NCBI RefSeq assembly: GCF_003352915.1
Contig: NZ_CP022314.1
Location: 1,805,375 to 1,869,374, forward strand
Direction of reading: 5' to 3'
DNA: 64,000 nucleotides
Source: Arthrobacter sp. PM3
Lineage (GTDB): Bacteria > Actinomycetota > Actinomycetes > Actinomycetales > Micrococcaceae
In this document: piece after piece, positions 33,195 through 42,060 of the stretch
Position numbering within the stretch: position 1 is the first letter of the stretch
Layout: each line of letters begins with the position of its first letter
Translations under genes and position numbers: made by a program
The notes under the pieces: generated by a model
Seen by the model: only the letters and a program-made list of their open reading frames with translations
The model's database searches: none
Told to the model about the DNA's origin: nothing

Positions 33195-33833
33195 TCACTG
33201 GTTCTTCGCGCCCGTCAGGGCCAGCGTGCCGCCGAGGCCGATCATCATGACGCCGCCGGTGGTGCTGAGTGCGGCGATCCGCCGGGGTGAACGGGCAAAC
33301 CAGTGCCGGGCCGTGCCCGCCGCCAACGCCCAGGCGCTGTCGGACGCCAGCGCGATCAGCAGGAAGGCCGCGCCCAGGATGCCGAGCTGGACCGGGATCG
33401 CGCCGGCGGGATAGTCCACAAACTGCGGGAGCACGGCCACGAAGAACACGATCGACTTCGGATTCGTGGCCCCCACAATGAATCCCTCCCGGAGCACCCG
33501 GGCAGTCGAGGCCGGGTCCGAGGGGCCGGCCGCCGTCGTCCGGCCGCCGCGGTGACGGATCGCCTGGATCCCGAGGTAGACGAGGTAGGCGGCGCCGGCG
33601 AACTTCACCACGCTGAACAGCACGAGGGACTGGGCCAGGACCACCCCGACGCCCAGGGCCACCGCGGCGATCTGCACCGCCTCGCCGGCGGCATTGCCCA
33701 GCACGCTCAGCAGTCCGCCCTTGCGGCCCAAGGCCAGGGTCCGTCCGATCACGAACAGGACGCTGGGCCCCGGGACGGCGATGAGCACGAGCGCGGCAAG
33801 GGCAAAGGCCAGGAGGTTGGTGGTGGGAACCAT
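33195..33833 (-). CDS. LysE/RhtB family amino-acid exporter
   Basis: A 212-residue membrane protein with six helices. Family blocks are ALVLIAVPGPSVLFVIGRTL (residues ~14-33), AAYLVYLGIQAIRHRGGR, LREGFIVGATNPKSIVFFVA and LPQFVD. RhtB-type proteins export homoserine, threonine and other amino acids by proton antiport. A regulator gene is not adjacent. It is convergent with the 3-hydroxybutyrate dehydrogenase gene across the long hairpin, and 87 bp downstream of the APC permease on the same strand. Confidence 0.9.
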   Translation of the reverse strand: MVPTTNLLAFALAALVLIAVPGPSVLFVIGRTLALGRKGGLLSVLGNAAGEAVQIAAVALGVGVVLAQSLVLFSVVKFAGAAYLVYLGIQAIRHRGGRTTAAGPSDPASTARVLREGFIVGATNPKSIVFFVAVLPQFVDYPAGAIPVQLGILGAAFLLIALASDSAWALAAGTARHWFARSPRRIAALSTTGGVMMIGLGGTLALTGAKNQ

Positions 33834-33920
33834 GCCTGATCTTAACCCCGCAGGGCCGCCCCGGGGAGGGCTCCGGAGCGGCAGGAACTTCAGCGGGGCG
33901 GCAGGGTTTCAGGGCAGGGT

Positions 33921-35417
33921 TCAGCGGCCGGCGGGCACCTGCGGCAGCTGGGCCGTTTCATCGGTGAGCTCCGCCCGGGCGCGGCCGTGCCCGCGGACCC
34001 ATAGCCGGTAGGCCACCACCAGCAGGCCGAGCCAGACGGCGCCCACGTACAGTGCCACGCGGGTGTCCTCGAAGGCGCCCAGGATCACGATCACCAGGGC
34101 CATGAAGGCGATGGTCAGCACGGAGGCGGCGGGCCACCACGGGGACGGGAACTCCGAGGCCGGCAGTCCCTTGCGCGCGATCTCGCGCTTCATCGCCACA
34201 TGGGAGGCCAGAATCATTGCCCAGACCCACACGGTGGCGAAGGTCGCGATCGAGGCGATGATCAGGAACACGTCCTCCGGGATGACGGCGTTCAGGACCA
34301 CGCCCACCAGCAGGATGCCCGTCATCATCACCACGGTCATCCACGGCACCCCATGGCGGGAGACTTTACCGAAGCTGGCCGGGGCGTGGCCCTGCCGGGC
34401 CAGGCCGAAGAGGATCCGGCCCGCGCCGAAGATGTCGCTGTTGACGGCCGAGAGCGCCGCCGTGATCACCACGGCGTTGAGGATGTGCGGCGCGGCGGGA
34501 ATGCCCAGGCTGCTGAAGATCTGCACGAACGGGCTGCCGTTGCTGCCGATCTCGTCCCACGGGAACAGGCTCATCAGCACGCCCAGGGTCAGCACGTAGA
34601 ACAGCAGGACGCGGACGGGAACGGTGTTGACGGCCTTGGGGATGACCTTTTTGGGATCGGCGGCCTCACCTGCGGTGATGCCGAGGGTCTCCACCCCGCC
34701 GAAAGCGAACATGACCACCGCGAACGAGGCCAGGAGCCCTTCAAACCCGTTGGGGAACAGGCCCCCGTGATCTACGAGATTGCCCACCCCGGGTGCCACG
34801 GTGGCGCCGCCGGTCTGGAAGCCGAAAACGATGATCGCGGCACCGCCGGCGATCATGGCGATGATGGCCGCCACCTTGACCAGGGAGAACCAGAATTCGA
34901 GCTCGCCGAAGACCTTGACGCTCAGCAGGTTCAGGGCGGCGAGGAAGAAGATAATGGCCAGGACCCAGACCCAGCGCTCCACCCCGGGGAACCAGAAACC
35001 CATGTAGATGCTGAAGGCCGTGACGTCGGCGATCGCTACGATGGCCATCTCGAAGACATAGGTCCAGCCGGTCACGAAGCCGGCCAGCGGGCCCAGGTAG
35101 CGGCTCGCATACTGGCCGAACGAGCCCGACACCGGGTGCCGCACCGCCATTTCGCCCAGGGCACGCATCACCATGAACACGGCGGCGCCGCCGATCATGT
35201 AGGCGAACAGGACGGCGGGCCCGGCCTTCTGGATCGCGGAGGCGGAGCCGTAGAAGAGCCCCGTGCCGATCGCCGACCCCAGTGCCATGAAGCGGATGTG
35301 GCGTACGTTCAGTCCCCGGCTGAGTACGGAATCGACGGCTGCGCCGACGGCGGTGGCGGCACTGCCGCTGCCGGGCTCGGCGGGCGCCGGCCTCGTGGCT
35401 GTTTTGGCTTGTTGCAT
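33921..35417 (-). CDS. APC family amino-acid permease (candidate histidine permease)
   Basis: A 498-residue permease with twelve helices of the AAT (amino acid transporter) subfamily. The N-terminal [20 protein letters not shown], then [20 protein letters not shown], and [20 protein letters not shown] identify the family, whose members include ProY, GabP, HutT, LysP and RocE. The Hut genes start 1.8 kb away on the other strand, so histidine is a reasonable substrate but is not shown by sequence. Arg/Lys sites near residues 420-435 are typical. The 5' end overlaps nothing; the protein phosphatase gene stop is 115 bp upstream. Confidence 0.85.
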   Translation of the reverse strand: MQQAKTATRPAPAEPGSGSAATAVGAAVDSVLSRGLNVRHIRFMALGSAIGTGLFYGSASAIQKAGPAVLFAYMIGGAAVFMVMRALGEMAVRHPVSGSFGQYASRYLGPLAGFVTGWTYVFEMAIVAIADVTAFSIYMGFWFPGVERWVWVLAIIFFLAALNLLSVKVFGELEFWFSLVKVAAIIAMIAGGAAIIVFGFQTGGATVAPGVGNLVDHGGLFPNGFEGLLASFAVVMFAFGGVETLGITAGEAADPKKVIPKAVNTVPVRVLLFYVLTLGVLMSLFPWDEIGSNGSPFVQIFSSLGIPAAPHILNAVVITAALSAVNSDIFGAGRILFGLARQGHAPASFGKVSRHGVPWMTVVMMTGILLVGVVLNAVIPEDVFLIIASIATFATVWVWAMILASHVAMKREIARKGLPASEFPSPWWPAASVLTIAFMALVIVILGAFEDTRVALYVGAVWLGLLVVAYRLWVRGHGRARAELTDETAQLPQVPAGR

Positions 35418-35531
35418 GCGAATACCTTCTCGTCATTGGGAGGGGGATCGCTATCCAGCAGACCATGTCCGGCGCCCCTGTGATGAGTCTCACGGGAGCT
35501 TGGTGTCTTTCATTTCAGACTATTCGGCGGC

Positions 35532-35999
35532 TCAGGCGGCCGGTCCGGGCTGGCCGTCCGGCCGGGCGGGGGCCCGGAAGCGGGCGACGTACAGCCGCTG
35601 CCACGGAGTTTCCACTGTCCGCCGGTGGTACAGGCGGCGGACGTACGCGACCGCCTGGCGGGGCGGAACGCCGTCCAGGATGGCGATGCAGGCCAGTGCC
35701 GTGCCGGTCCGGCCGATGCCGCGCCAGCAGGCCACCTCCACCCGTTCGGTTTCGGACCGGCGCCAGGCCTCGCGGAAGGCATCGAGCGCGTCCGGCTGGT
35801 CCACGGGAAGCCGCAGGTCGGGCCAGCGCAGCCAGCGGGACTCCCAGTCGACGCGGGGCGGCTGTTTGCCCAGCAGGTAGAGGCCGAACTCGGGAAGCGG
35901 GCCGTCGGGGACGGGGTAGTGCAGACCGCGGCCGCGGATGGTCCGGCCGGACGGAAGGACCAGGACGCCGTCCTGGGATGGCTCCCACGTCTGCTTCAT
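35532..35999 (-). CDS. Protein-tyrosine phosphatase-like protein
   Basis: A 155-residue protein with the Cys-x5-Arg phosphate-binding loop in VACWRGIGRTGTALACIAIL (~residues 88-107), so the catalytic Cys and Arg are present. An aspartate general acid could lie in the WPDLRLPVDQPD region (~59-70). Small stand-alone dual-specificity phosphatases of this type are common in Micrococcaceae and Streptomyces, with unknown substrates. The ATG complement is at 35997-35999. The start lies near the iclR-type operators (36046), but on the opposite strand; no functional link to Hut is evident. Confidence 0.82.
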   Translation of the reverse strand: MKQTWEPSQDGVLVLPSGRTIRGRGLHYPVPDGPLPEFGLYLLGKQPPRVDWESRWLRWPDLRLPVDQPDALDAFREAWRRSETERVEVACWRGIGRTGTALACIAILDGVPPRQAVAYVRRLYHRRTVETPWQRLYVARFRAPARPDGQPGPAA

Positions 36000-36045
36000 G
36001 TTCCAGATCGTAGTCCTTCCACGGCGCGGCCGGGGACAGGGGAAT

Positions 36046-36063
36046 TGTCCGGCATTCCAGACA
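36046..36063. promoter_or_regulatory. Candidate IclR-type operator, site 1 (upstream of the regulator)
   Basis: TGTCCGGCATTCCAGACA is an imperfect palindrome. Read in reverse complement it differs from the site at 37128 by one base in 18. A weaker relative (13 of 18) lies at 36114-36131. It is 94 bases before the regulator start and 47 bases before the phosphatase start on the other strand. Confidence 0.6.
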
Positions 36064-36156
36064 GAGGGTGCACCCGACGGTCTGGCGGAGGGGTCCGGCC
36101 GGGCGCATGCTTAAGTACGGGATACCGGACACCGCCTGCTTTTTCGAAGAGGATCC

Positions 36157-37062
36157 ATGCCAGCCACCAGCTCCACCGTGAACCACCTGCCGGCCGCGAC
36201 CGCCGACACCTCGGCGTCCGCAACTGGGCCCGCGGCCGTGCCCAAGACTGCGCCCGCACCTGCCCGCAAAACCGCCGGCACCAAGGTGGCGTCGAAAGTG
36301 CCGGCGGCGGAAAATACCCTGCGCATCCTCAAACTGCTGGCCTCCCGGCGCGGGCCGATGGCGGCGTCGAACATTGCCACCGCGCTGGGCCTGCCGCGCT
36401 CGAGCGTCTACCACCTGCTCGGCGTGATGGAGGCCAATGGCTTTGTGCTGCACCTGCACGAGGAGCAGCGGTACGGCCTGGGGATCAGCGCCTTCGAGCT
36501 CAGTTCGGCCTACTCCCGGCAGGAGCCGCTCTCGCGGCTGGGCCGGCCCATGCTCGCTGCGCTCGTGGACGTGATCGGCGAGAGCGCGCACCTGGCGGTC
36601 CTGCACGGCCGCGACGTGCTCTACATCGTGGAGGAGCGGGCCAAGAACCGGCCGTCCCTCGTGACCGACGTCGGAGTCCGGCTGCCCAGCCACCTCACCG
36701 CGAGCGGCCGCGCGATTCTGGCCGCCCTGCCGAAGTCCCAGGTGCGGGCGCTGTATCCGAATGCAGCCGCGTTCACATCCCGGCATGAAACCGAGTCGCC
36801 CATCATGAAGTACTCCGCGCTGTCCTCGCACCTGGACCAGGTCCGGCAGCGCGGCTACGCCACCGAGCACGGCGAGGTGACGCCCGGTTTCGGCTCGATC
36901 GCGGCCGCCGTGACCGACCACGTCGGGTGGCCCACGGCCGCCGTCGCCGTCACGTTCCTGGAGGACAAGTTGCCCGCGGACCAGTGGCCGGCCCTGGCCG
37001 CGCGCGTGCAGAAGGTCGCGGACGACCTCTCGGTCCGCATCCACGGCCGCCCCTCGGCCTGA
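36157..37062 (+). CDS. IclR family regulator of the hut genes
   Basis: A 301-residue regulator. A 50-residue Ala/Thr/Pro-rich tail precedes an IclR winged HTH ([40 protein letters not shown] and [10 protein letters not shown], ~residues 48-95). The IclR effector domain follows ([40 protein letters not shown] and [20 protein letters not shown]). The gene is 181 bp before hutU on the same strand. Matching 18-bp palindromes lie in front of both genes, so it probably controls itself and hutUH in response to histidine or urocanate. RBS GAGGAT lies 4 bases before ATG. The Hut operons of other actinobacteria often have IclR- or GntR-type regulators. Confidence 0.88.
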   Translation: MPATSSTVNHLPAATADTSASATGPAAVPKTAPAPARKTAGTKVASKVPAAENTLRILKLLASRRGPMAASNIATALGLPRSSVYHLLGVMEANGFVLHLHEEQRYGLGISAFELSSAYSRQEPLSRLGRPMLAALVDVIGESAHLAVLHGRDVLYIVEERAKNRPSLVTDVGVRLPSHLTASGRAILAALPKSQVRALYPNAAAFTSRHETESPIMKYSALSSHLDQVRQRGYATEHGEVTPGFGSIAAAVTDHVGWPTAAVAVTFLEDKLPADQWPALAARVQKVADDLSVRIHGRPSA

Positions 37063-37127
37063 CCCCCGGTCCCCGCCGGTGGCGGGAAACGGCGGCCGGA
37101 CGGCGTCGGACAAGGGGGCGCCGGGGG

Positions 37128-37145
37128 TGTCTGGAATCCCGGACA
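37128..37145. promoter_or_regulatory. Candidate IclR-type operator, site 2 (upstream of hutU)
   Basis: TGTCTGGAATCCCGGACA lies 20 bases before a plausible -35 (TTGACC at 37166) of hutU. It matches the reverse complement of the site at 36046 in 17 of 18 positions. The position relative to the promoter fits activation or upstream control rather than simple blockage. Confidence 0.6.
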
Positions 37146-37165
37146 GCACCCGTCCGAAGCCCCTG

Positions 37166-37197
37166 TTGACCCGGCCGCCGACAGGCTTTAGTAGATA
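37166..37197 (+). promoter_or_regulatory. Predicted hutU promoter
   Basis: TTGACC at 37166-37171 is a good -35. A -10 is less certain: TAGTAG at 37189 gives 17-base spacing and TAGATA at 37192 gives 20. The ATG is at 37244. Confidence 0.4.
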
Positions 37198-37243
37198 CAG
37201 AACTTCTTTCCCCACAAACACCCCAAGCAAGAAGGAGCCCCTC

Positions 37244-38941
37244 ATGGCACCCGCCGATTTCACCACCGGTGCCCGCCCGGTCAAAGCAGCCCGCGGCACC
37301 GAGCTCACCGCCAAGAGCTGGCAGACGGAAGCCCCGCTGCGCATGCTCATGAACAACCTCGACCCCGAGGTCGCCGAGCGGCCCGATGACCTCGTGGTCT
37401 ACGGCGGCACCGGCCGTGCCGTCCGGTCCTGGTCCGCGTTCGACGCCATCACCCGCACCCTGGAAACGATGGAGAAGGACGAGACCTTGCTGGTCCAGTC
37501 CGGCAAGCCCGTGGGCGTCTTCCGCACCAACGAATGGGCCCCCCGCGTCCTGCTGGCCAACTCGAACCTCGTCGGCGACTGGGCCACCTGGCCGGAATTC
37601 CGCCGGCTCGAGGCCGAGGGCCTGACGATGTACGGCCAGATGACCGCCGGGTCCTGGATCTACATCGGCACCCAGGGCATCCTGCAGGGCACCTTCGAGA
37701 CCTTCGCCGCCATCGCCCGCAAGCTCACCGGCGACGAGAACGGCACCCTCGCCGGCACCCTGACCCTAACCGGCGGCTGCGGCGGCATGGGCGGGGCCCA
37801 GCCGCTCGCCGTCACCCTCAACGACGGCGCCTGCCTGATTGTCGACGTGGACGAGACCCGCCTGCGCCGCCGCGCCGGCAAGCGCTACCTCGACGAGGTC
37901 GAGACCGACCTCGACGCCGCAATCGCCAAGGTCCTCAAGGCCAAGGAAGAGCGCCGCGGCTGGTCCGTAGGCTACGTCGGCAACGCCGCCACGGTCTTCC
38001 CGGAGATCCTTCGCCGCCACAACGCCGGCGAACTCACCGTGGACATCGTCACGGACCAGACCTCCGCGCACGATCCCCTGAGCTACCTGCCCGAGGGCAT
38101 CACGGTCGAGGAATGGCACCGCGAGGCCGCCGCGGACCCGGAAGGCTTCACCAAGAAGGCCCAGGCCTCCATGGCCAAGCACGTCCAGGCCATGGTCGAG
38201 TTCCAGGACGCCGGCGCCGAGGTCTTCGACTACGGCAACTCCATCCGCGACGAGGCACGCAAGGGCGGCTACGAGCGCGCCTTCGAATTCCCCGGCTTCG
38301 TCCCGGCCTACATCCGCCCGCTGTTCTGCGAGGGCCTCGGCCCGTTCCGCTGGGTGGCCCTTTCCGGTGATCCCGAGGACATCGCGGTCACGGACAAGGC
38401 CATCAAGGAGCTGTTCCCCGAGAACAAGCACCTGCACAAGTGGATCGACGCAGCGCAGGAGCGCGTCGAATTCGAAGGGCTGCCGGCCCGCATCTGCTGG
38501 CTCGGCTACGGCGAACGCGCCAAGGCCGGCCTGCTGTTCAACCAGCTCGTCAAGGAAGGCAAGGTCAAGGCCCCGATCGTCATCGGCCGCGACCACCTCG
38601 ACTCCGGCTCCGTCGCATCCCCGTACCGCGAAACCGAAGCCATGAAGGACGGCTCCGACGCGATCGCCGACTGGCCGCTGCTCAACGCCCTGACCGCCGC
38701 CTCTTCCGGCGCCACCTGGGTCTCCATCCACCACGGCGGCGGCGTGGGCATCGGCCGCTCCATCCACACCGGCCAGGTCTCCGTGGCCGACGGCACCGAG
38801 CTCGCGGCCCAGAAGCTTGAGCGCCTGCTCACCAACGACCCCGGCATGGGCGTCATCCGCCACGCCGACGCCGGCTACGACCGCGCCCTCGAGGTCGCCA
38901 AGGAACGCGGCGTCCGCATCCCCATGAACGAAAGCAAGTAG
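37244..38941 (+). CDS. hutU: Urocanate hydratase
   Basis: A 565-residue urocanase, second enzyme of histidine breakdown (urocanate to imidazolone propionate) using tightly bound NAD+. Seen are [80 protein letters not shown] (NAD-binding loop, ~residues 170-190) and [20 protein letters not shown] near the C terminus. GAAGGAG lies 6 bases before the ATG at 37244, which agrees with the family start; the open frame extends upstream but without a start signal. It precedes hutH by 9 bp, so they are translationally close. Confidence 0.97.
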   Translation: MAPADFTTGARPVKAARGTELTAKSWQTEAPLRMLMNNLDPEVAERPDDLVVYGGTGRAVRSWSAFDAITRTLETMEKDETLLVQSGKPVGVFRTNEWAPRVLLANSNLVGDWATWPEFRRLEAEGLTMYGQMTAGSWIYIGTQGILQGTFETFAAIARKLTGDENGTLAGTLTLTGGCGGMGGAQPLAVTLNDGACLIVDVDETRLRRRAGKRYLDEVETDLDAAIAKVLKAKEERRGWSVGYVGNAATVFPEILRRHNAGELTVDIVTDQTSAHDPLSYLPEGITVEEWHREAAADPEGFTKKAQASMAKHVQAMVEFQDAGAEVFDYGNSIRDEARKGGYERAFEFPGFVPAYIRPLFCEGLGPFRWVALSGDPEDIAVTDKAIKELFPENKHLHKWIDAAQERVEFEGLPARICWLGYGERAKAGLLFNQLVKEGKVKAPIVIGRDHLDSGSVASPYRETEAMKDGSDAIADWPLLNALTAASSGATWVSIHHGGGVGIGRSIHTGQVSVADGTELAAQKLERLLTNDPGMGVIRHADAGYDRALEVAKERGVRIPMNESK

Positions 38942-38950
38942 GACTTCACC

Positions 38951-40543
38951 ATGACTCTCACCACCCACGAACCGCTGACCGTCACCCTCGGCTCCAGCGG
39001 CGTCACGCCCGAGGACGTCGTCGCCGTCGCCCGCCACGACGCCAAGGTGACCATCGCCCAGGAAGCCCTCGACACGGTCGCCAAGGTCCGCGCCCACATC
39101 GATGACCTCGCGCACAGCGAGGTCCCGGCCTACGGCATCTCCACCGGCTTCGGCGCCCTGGCCAACCGGCACATCCCGAACGAGCTGCGCACCCAGCTGC
39201 AGAAGTCGCTGATCCGCAGCCACGCCGCCGGCATGGGCCCGGCCGTGGAACGCGAAGTGATCCGCGGCATCATGTTCCTGCGCGCCAAGACCCTCGCCTC
39301 CGGCCGCACCGGCGTCCGCCCCGTGGTCCTGCAGACCATGGTGGACGTGCTCAACGCAGGCATCACCCCGGTGGTGCGCGAATTCGGTTCGCTGGGCTGC
39401 TCCGGCGACCTCGCGCCGCTGTCCCACTGCGCCCTCGTGCTCATGGGCGAAGGCGAAGCCACCGGACCCGATGGCGAGCTCTACGGCGCCAAGGGCGGCC
39501 GCCCCGTCGCCGAGCTCCTCGCGGCGCACGGCATTGAACCCGTCACCCTGGCCGAGAAGGAAGGCCTGGCCCTCGTCAACGGCACCGAAGGCATGCTGGG
39601 CATGCTGCTGATGGCCATCGCGGACATCCGCCAGCTGCTGACGACGGCGGACATCACCGCCGCGCTCAGCGTCGAGGCGTTGCTCGGCACCGACCAGGTG
39701 TTCCTGCCCGAGCTGCACGCCGCACTGCGGCCGCACCCGGGCCAGGCCGCCTCCGCGGACAACATGCTCCGGGTCCTCGCCAACTCCCCGATCGTGGCCT
39801 CGCACCGGGTCAACGACACCAAGGTCCAGGACGCCTATTCGCTGCGCTGCGCACCCCAGGTGGCCGGCGCCGTCCGCGACACCGTGGACCACGCCGCCCT
39901 GGTGGCCTCCCGCGAGCTCGCCGCCGCGATCGACAACCCGGTGGTGCTGCCGGACGGCCGGGTGAGCTCCAACGGCAACTTCCACGGCGCCCCGGTGGCC
40001 TACGTGCTGGACTTCCTGGCCATCGCCGTCGCGGACCTGAGCTCCATCGCCGAGCGCCGCACGGACAGGATGCTGGACCCGGCCCGCTCGCACGGGCTGC
40101 CCGCCTTCCTGGCCTCGGACCCGGGCGTTGATTCGGGCCTGATGATCGCCCAGTACACCCAGGCCGGCCTGGTCTCGGACAACAAACGGCTGGCCGTGCC
40201 GGCGTCGGTGGACTCGATCCCGAGCTCCGCCATGCAGGAGGACCACGTGTCGATGGGCTGGCACGCGGCCCGCAAGCTGCGCCGCGCGGTGGAGAACCTG
40301 CGCCGCGTCCTGGCCGTCGAGCTCGTGACCTCGGCCCGGGCGCTGGACATCCGCACCCAGGCCTCCGGCGGCGAGCTGACCCCGGGTCCCGCAGGTGCGG
40401 CCGTGATCGCCGCGCTGCGCGAAGTGGTGGACGGCCCCGGCACGGACAGGTTCCTCTCGCCGGAGCTCGAAGCCGCGGACGCCCTGGTGGCGGCGGGCGG
40501 GGTCAAGGCGGCGGCCGAATCCGCTGTCGGAAATCTCGCCTGA
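38951..40543 (+). CDS. hutH: Histidine ammonia-lyase
   Basis: A 530-residue enzyme converting histidine to urocanate and ammonia. The MIO cofactor forms from the Cys150-Ser151-Gly152 triad in GSLGCSGDLAPLSHCALVLM (CSG as in other actinobacterial HALs, rather than ASG). An N-terminal HIDDLAHSEVPAYGISTGFG segment carries the Tyr. Late blocks QEDHVSMGWHAARKLRRAVE and RVLAVELVTSARALDIRTQA fit the family. Start ATG is 9 bp after the hutU stop, so the two are one operon. The product feeds HutU. Confidence 0.97.
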   Translation: MTLTTHEPLTVTLGSSGVTPEDVVAVARHDAKVTIAQEALDTVAKVRAHIDDLAHSEVPAYGISTGFGALANRHIPNELRTQLQKSLIRSHAAGMGPAVEREVIRGIMFLRAKTLASGRTGVRPVVLQTMVDVLNAGITPVVREFGSLGCSGDLAPLSHCALVLMGEGEATGPDGELYGAKGGRPVAELLAAHGIEPVTLAEKEGLALVNGTEGMLGMLLMAIADIRQLLTTADITAALSVEALLGTDQVFLPELHAALRPHPGQAASADNMLRVLANSPIVASHRVNDTKVQDAYSLRCAPQVAGAVRDTVDHAALVASRELAAAIDNPVVLPDGRVSSNGNFHGAPVAYVLDFLAIAVADLSSIAERRTDRMLDPARSHGLPAFLASDPGVDSGLMIAQYTQAGLVSDNKRLAVPASVDSIPSSAMQEDHVSMGWHAARKLRRAVENLRRVLAVELVTSARALDIRTQASGGELTPGPAGAAVIAALREVVDGPGTDRFLSPELEAADALVAAGGVKAAAESAVGNLA

Positions 40544-40695
40544 CAGGAAACAAAATGCACCGCAGCTGAACAATTCCCGGCGCCCCCGAAATCTTTGACG
40601 ACACGCACGTCGGGGGCCCGGGAACTGTAGTACAAATGGAAAGTCCACACCAACGACGTTGTGGCAAAGAACACATACAAAGGGGTAGAAGTTCA

Positions 40696-40932
40696 ATGAA
40701 AGCACGCGGCACGGTTCTGTCCAGGCGCCTTGCAACGGCAGCGACGGTTTCGGACTGGAGCGGCCTCCGGGTCGGCGAACGGGTCGAGATCGTCAAGCAC
40801 GCACAGGTCATTGCGGCCGGTGAGGTCGAAGAAGTCTCACTGAGCGGCAATGTGCTTTGGCTGGTCCCGGGAGGGCCGTCCGAGACGCAGCTTTTCCTTC
40901 AGTCCGACGGCGTGCAGGTACGCCGCGCATAG
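40696..40932 (+). CDS. Small hypothetical protein downstream of hutH
   Basis: A 78-residue protein. The middle (GLRVGERVEIVKHAQVIAAG, then EVEEVSLSGNVLWLVPGG, ~residues 22-60) alternates strands and turns like a small beta-barrel fold. The N terminus is basic (KARGTVLSRRL). AAAGGGG lies about 12 bases before the ATG at 40696, which is preferred to a longer frame at 40636. The 153 bases from hutH and the AT-richer upstream stretch suggest its own promoter. A strong terminator follows. It occurs in Micrococcaceae genomes by my memory, without known function. Confidence 0.65.
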   Translation: MKARGTVLSRRLATAATVSDWSGLRVGERVEIVKHAQVIAAGEVEEVSLSGNVLWLVPGGPSETQLFLQSDGVQVRRA

Positions 40933-40941
40933 CACGCAATA

Positions 40942-41001
40942 AAAAGTCCCCCTCTTTCCCCGGCCCGCATCAGGCGGAACCGGAGAAGGAGGGGGACTTT
41001 T
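40942..41001. terminator. Bidirectional rho-independent terminator
   Basis: AAAAGTCCCCCTC (40942-40954) pairs perfectly with GAGGGGGACTTTT (40989-41001). A-tract and T-tract at the two ends make it usable from both sides. It separates the hutUH/small-protein unit from convergent hutG. Confidence 0.85.
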
Positions 41002-41024
41002 GCGTTGGGTGAGTTGTTCGGCGC

Positions 41025-41987
41025 CTACCCCAGCAGTGTGTTGACCAGCCGGGCGGCGACCCTGGCGGTGCGGGCGTCGATGTCGAACTCCGGGTTGAGC
41101 TCGGCCACATCCAGGTGCAGGAGCTTGCCGCTCGCGGCCACCTGCCGGCACACGGCGCTGATCACCGGCAGCGGCACCCCGTACGCGGCCGGGGCGCTCA
41201 CGCCGGGGGCCACAGACGCCGGCAGGACGTCGAGGTCGATCGTCAGGTACAGCGCGTCCACCCGGGCCAGGAACGCCGCCACGAACTCCTGCGCGGCCTC
41301 CGCGGAGCAGTCCTCGTCCAGCAGGTAGTCCACGCCGAGCTTCTCCGCGGTCCGGAAGAGCGTGGGGGTGTTGTTCGGTTCGGAGATCCCGACGACGGCG
41401 TAGCTCAGTTCGCGGCCGGCGGCCGCTTCGGCGCGGGCCATCTGCAGGAACGGCGTCCCGGAGCTGGGCACCGGTTCGTCGCGGAGGTCGAAGTGGGCGT
41501 CGAGGTTCAGCACGCCCACCTTCAGCCCGTCGCGCACGGCTGCCGAGCCGGCGACGCCGAGGTAGCTGGCGAACGCCGTTTCGTGGCCGCCGCCCAGGAC
41601 CACCGGAAGCTGCCCGGCGTCGATGATCCGGGAGATGGCGTGCCCGGCGCGTTCCTGTCCGGCCTCGAGGGAATCGTCGCGCACGGTGACGTCGCCGGCG
41701 TCGTGCACGTCCCGGTCAAGATGGTAGGCGAGCGGCCCCAGGGCGGCCCGGATGGCGGCGGGCGCGGCAGCGGCCCCGACCCGGCCCTTGTTGCGGCGCA
41801 CGCCTTCATCGCTGCCGAAGCCGAGGATGACGGCGGGCCGGGCGCCGGAGAGGGACGCGGCCCGGCCGGCGGGCGGGGCGTAGGGGGTCACCGCCTGCCA
41901 CCAGCGCCGGTGTTCGGCGCCTTCGCCGTCGAACCTCCCGGTCCAGGGCTGCGGCGGGACATCAACGGTCAGAGCAGGAGATTCCAT
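41025..41987 (-). CDS. hutG: Formimidoylglutamase
   Basis: A 320-residue arginase-family enzyme that cleaves N-formimidoyl-glutamate to glutamate and formamide, the last step of the shortest Hut route. Metal ligands are seen in LPVVLGGGHETAFASYLG, LNLDAHFDLRDE and LYLTIDLDVLPASVAPGVSA, with HLDVAELNPEFD closing the family signature. Start ATG complement is at 41985-41987. It is on the opposite strand from hutUH, across a shared terminator, so it has its own promoter. HutF or formyl-glutamate hydrolase genes are not seen; the imidazolonepropionase (HutI) is also not in the window. Confidence 0.93.
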   Translation of the reverse strand: MESPALTVDVPPQPWTGRFDGEGAEHRRWWQAVTPYAPPAGRAASLSGARPAVILGFGSDEGVRRNKGRVGAAAAPAAIRAALGPLAYHLDRDVHDAGDVTVRDDSLEAGQERAGHAISRIIDAGQLPVVLGGGHETAFASYLGVAGSAAVRDGLKVGVLNLDAHFDLRDEPVPSSGTPFLQMARAEAAAGRELSYAVVGISEPNNTPTLFRTAEKLGVDYLLDEDCSAEAAQEFVAAFLARVDALYLTIDLDVLPASVAPGVSAPAAYGVPLPVISAVCRQVAASGKLLHLDVAELNPEFDIDARTARVAARLVNTLLG

Positions 41988-42060
41988 GGTCCTAGCTCAC
42001 CGCAGCCGGCCCCCGAAAACCAGCCGCTCCGCCGTCGTGCTGTCCGAAATCCCGGAAACC

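Noticed and set aside
37146..37243. Riboswitch-like structure in the hutU leader
   Set aside because: Only a short promoter-like region is visible, with no conserved RNA elements I recognise.
37766..40735. 989-codon minus-strand frame opposite hutU and hutH
   Set aside because: It is a shadow of two well-supported genes in GC-rich DNA. The opposite strand shows complete catalytic motifs.
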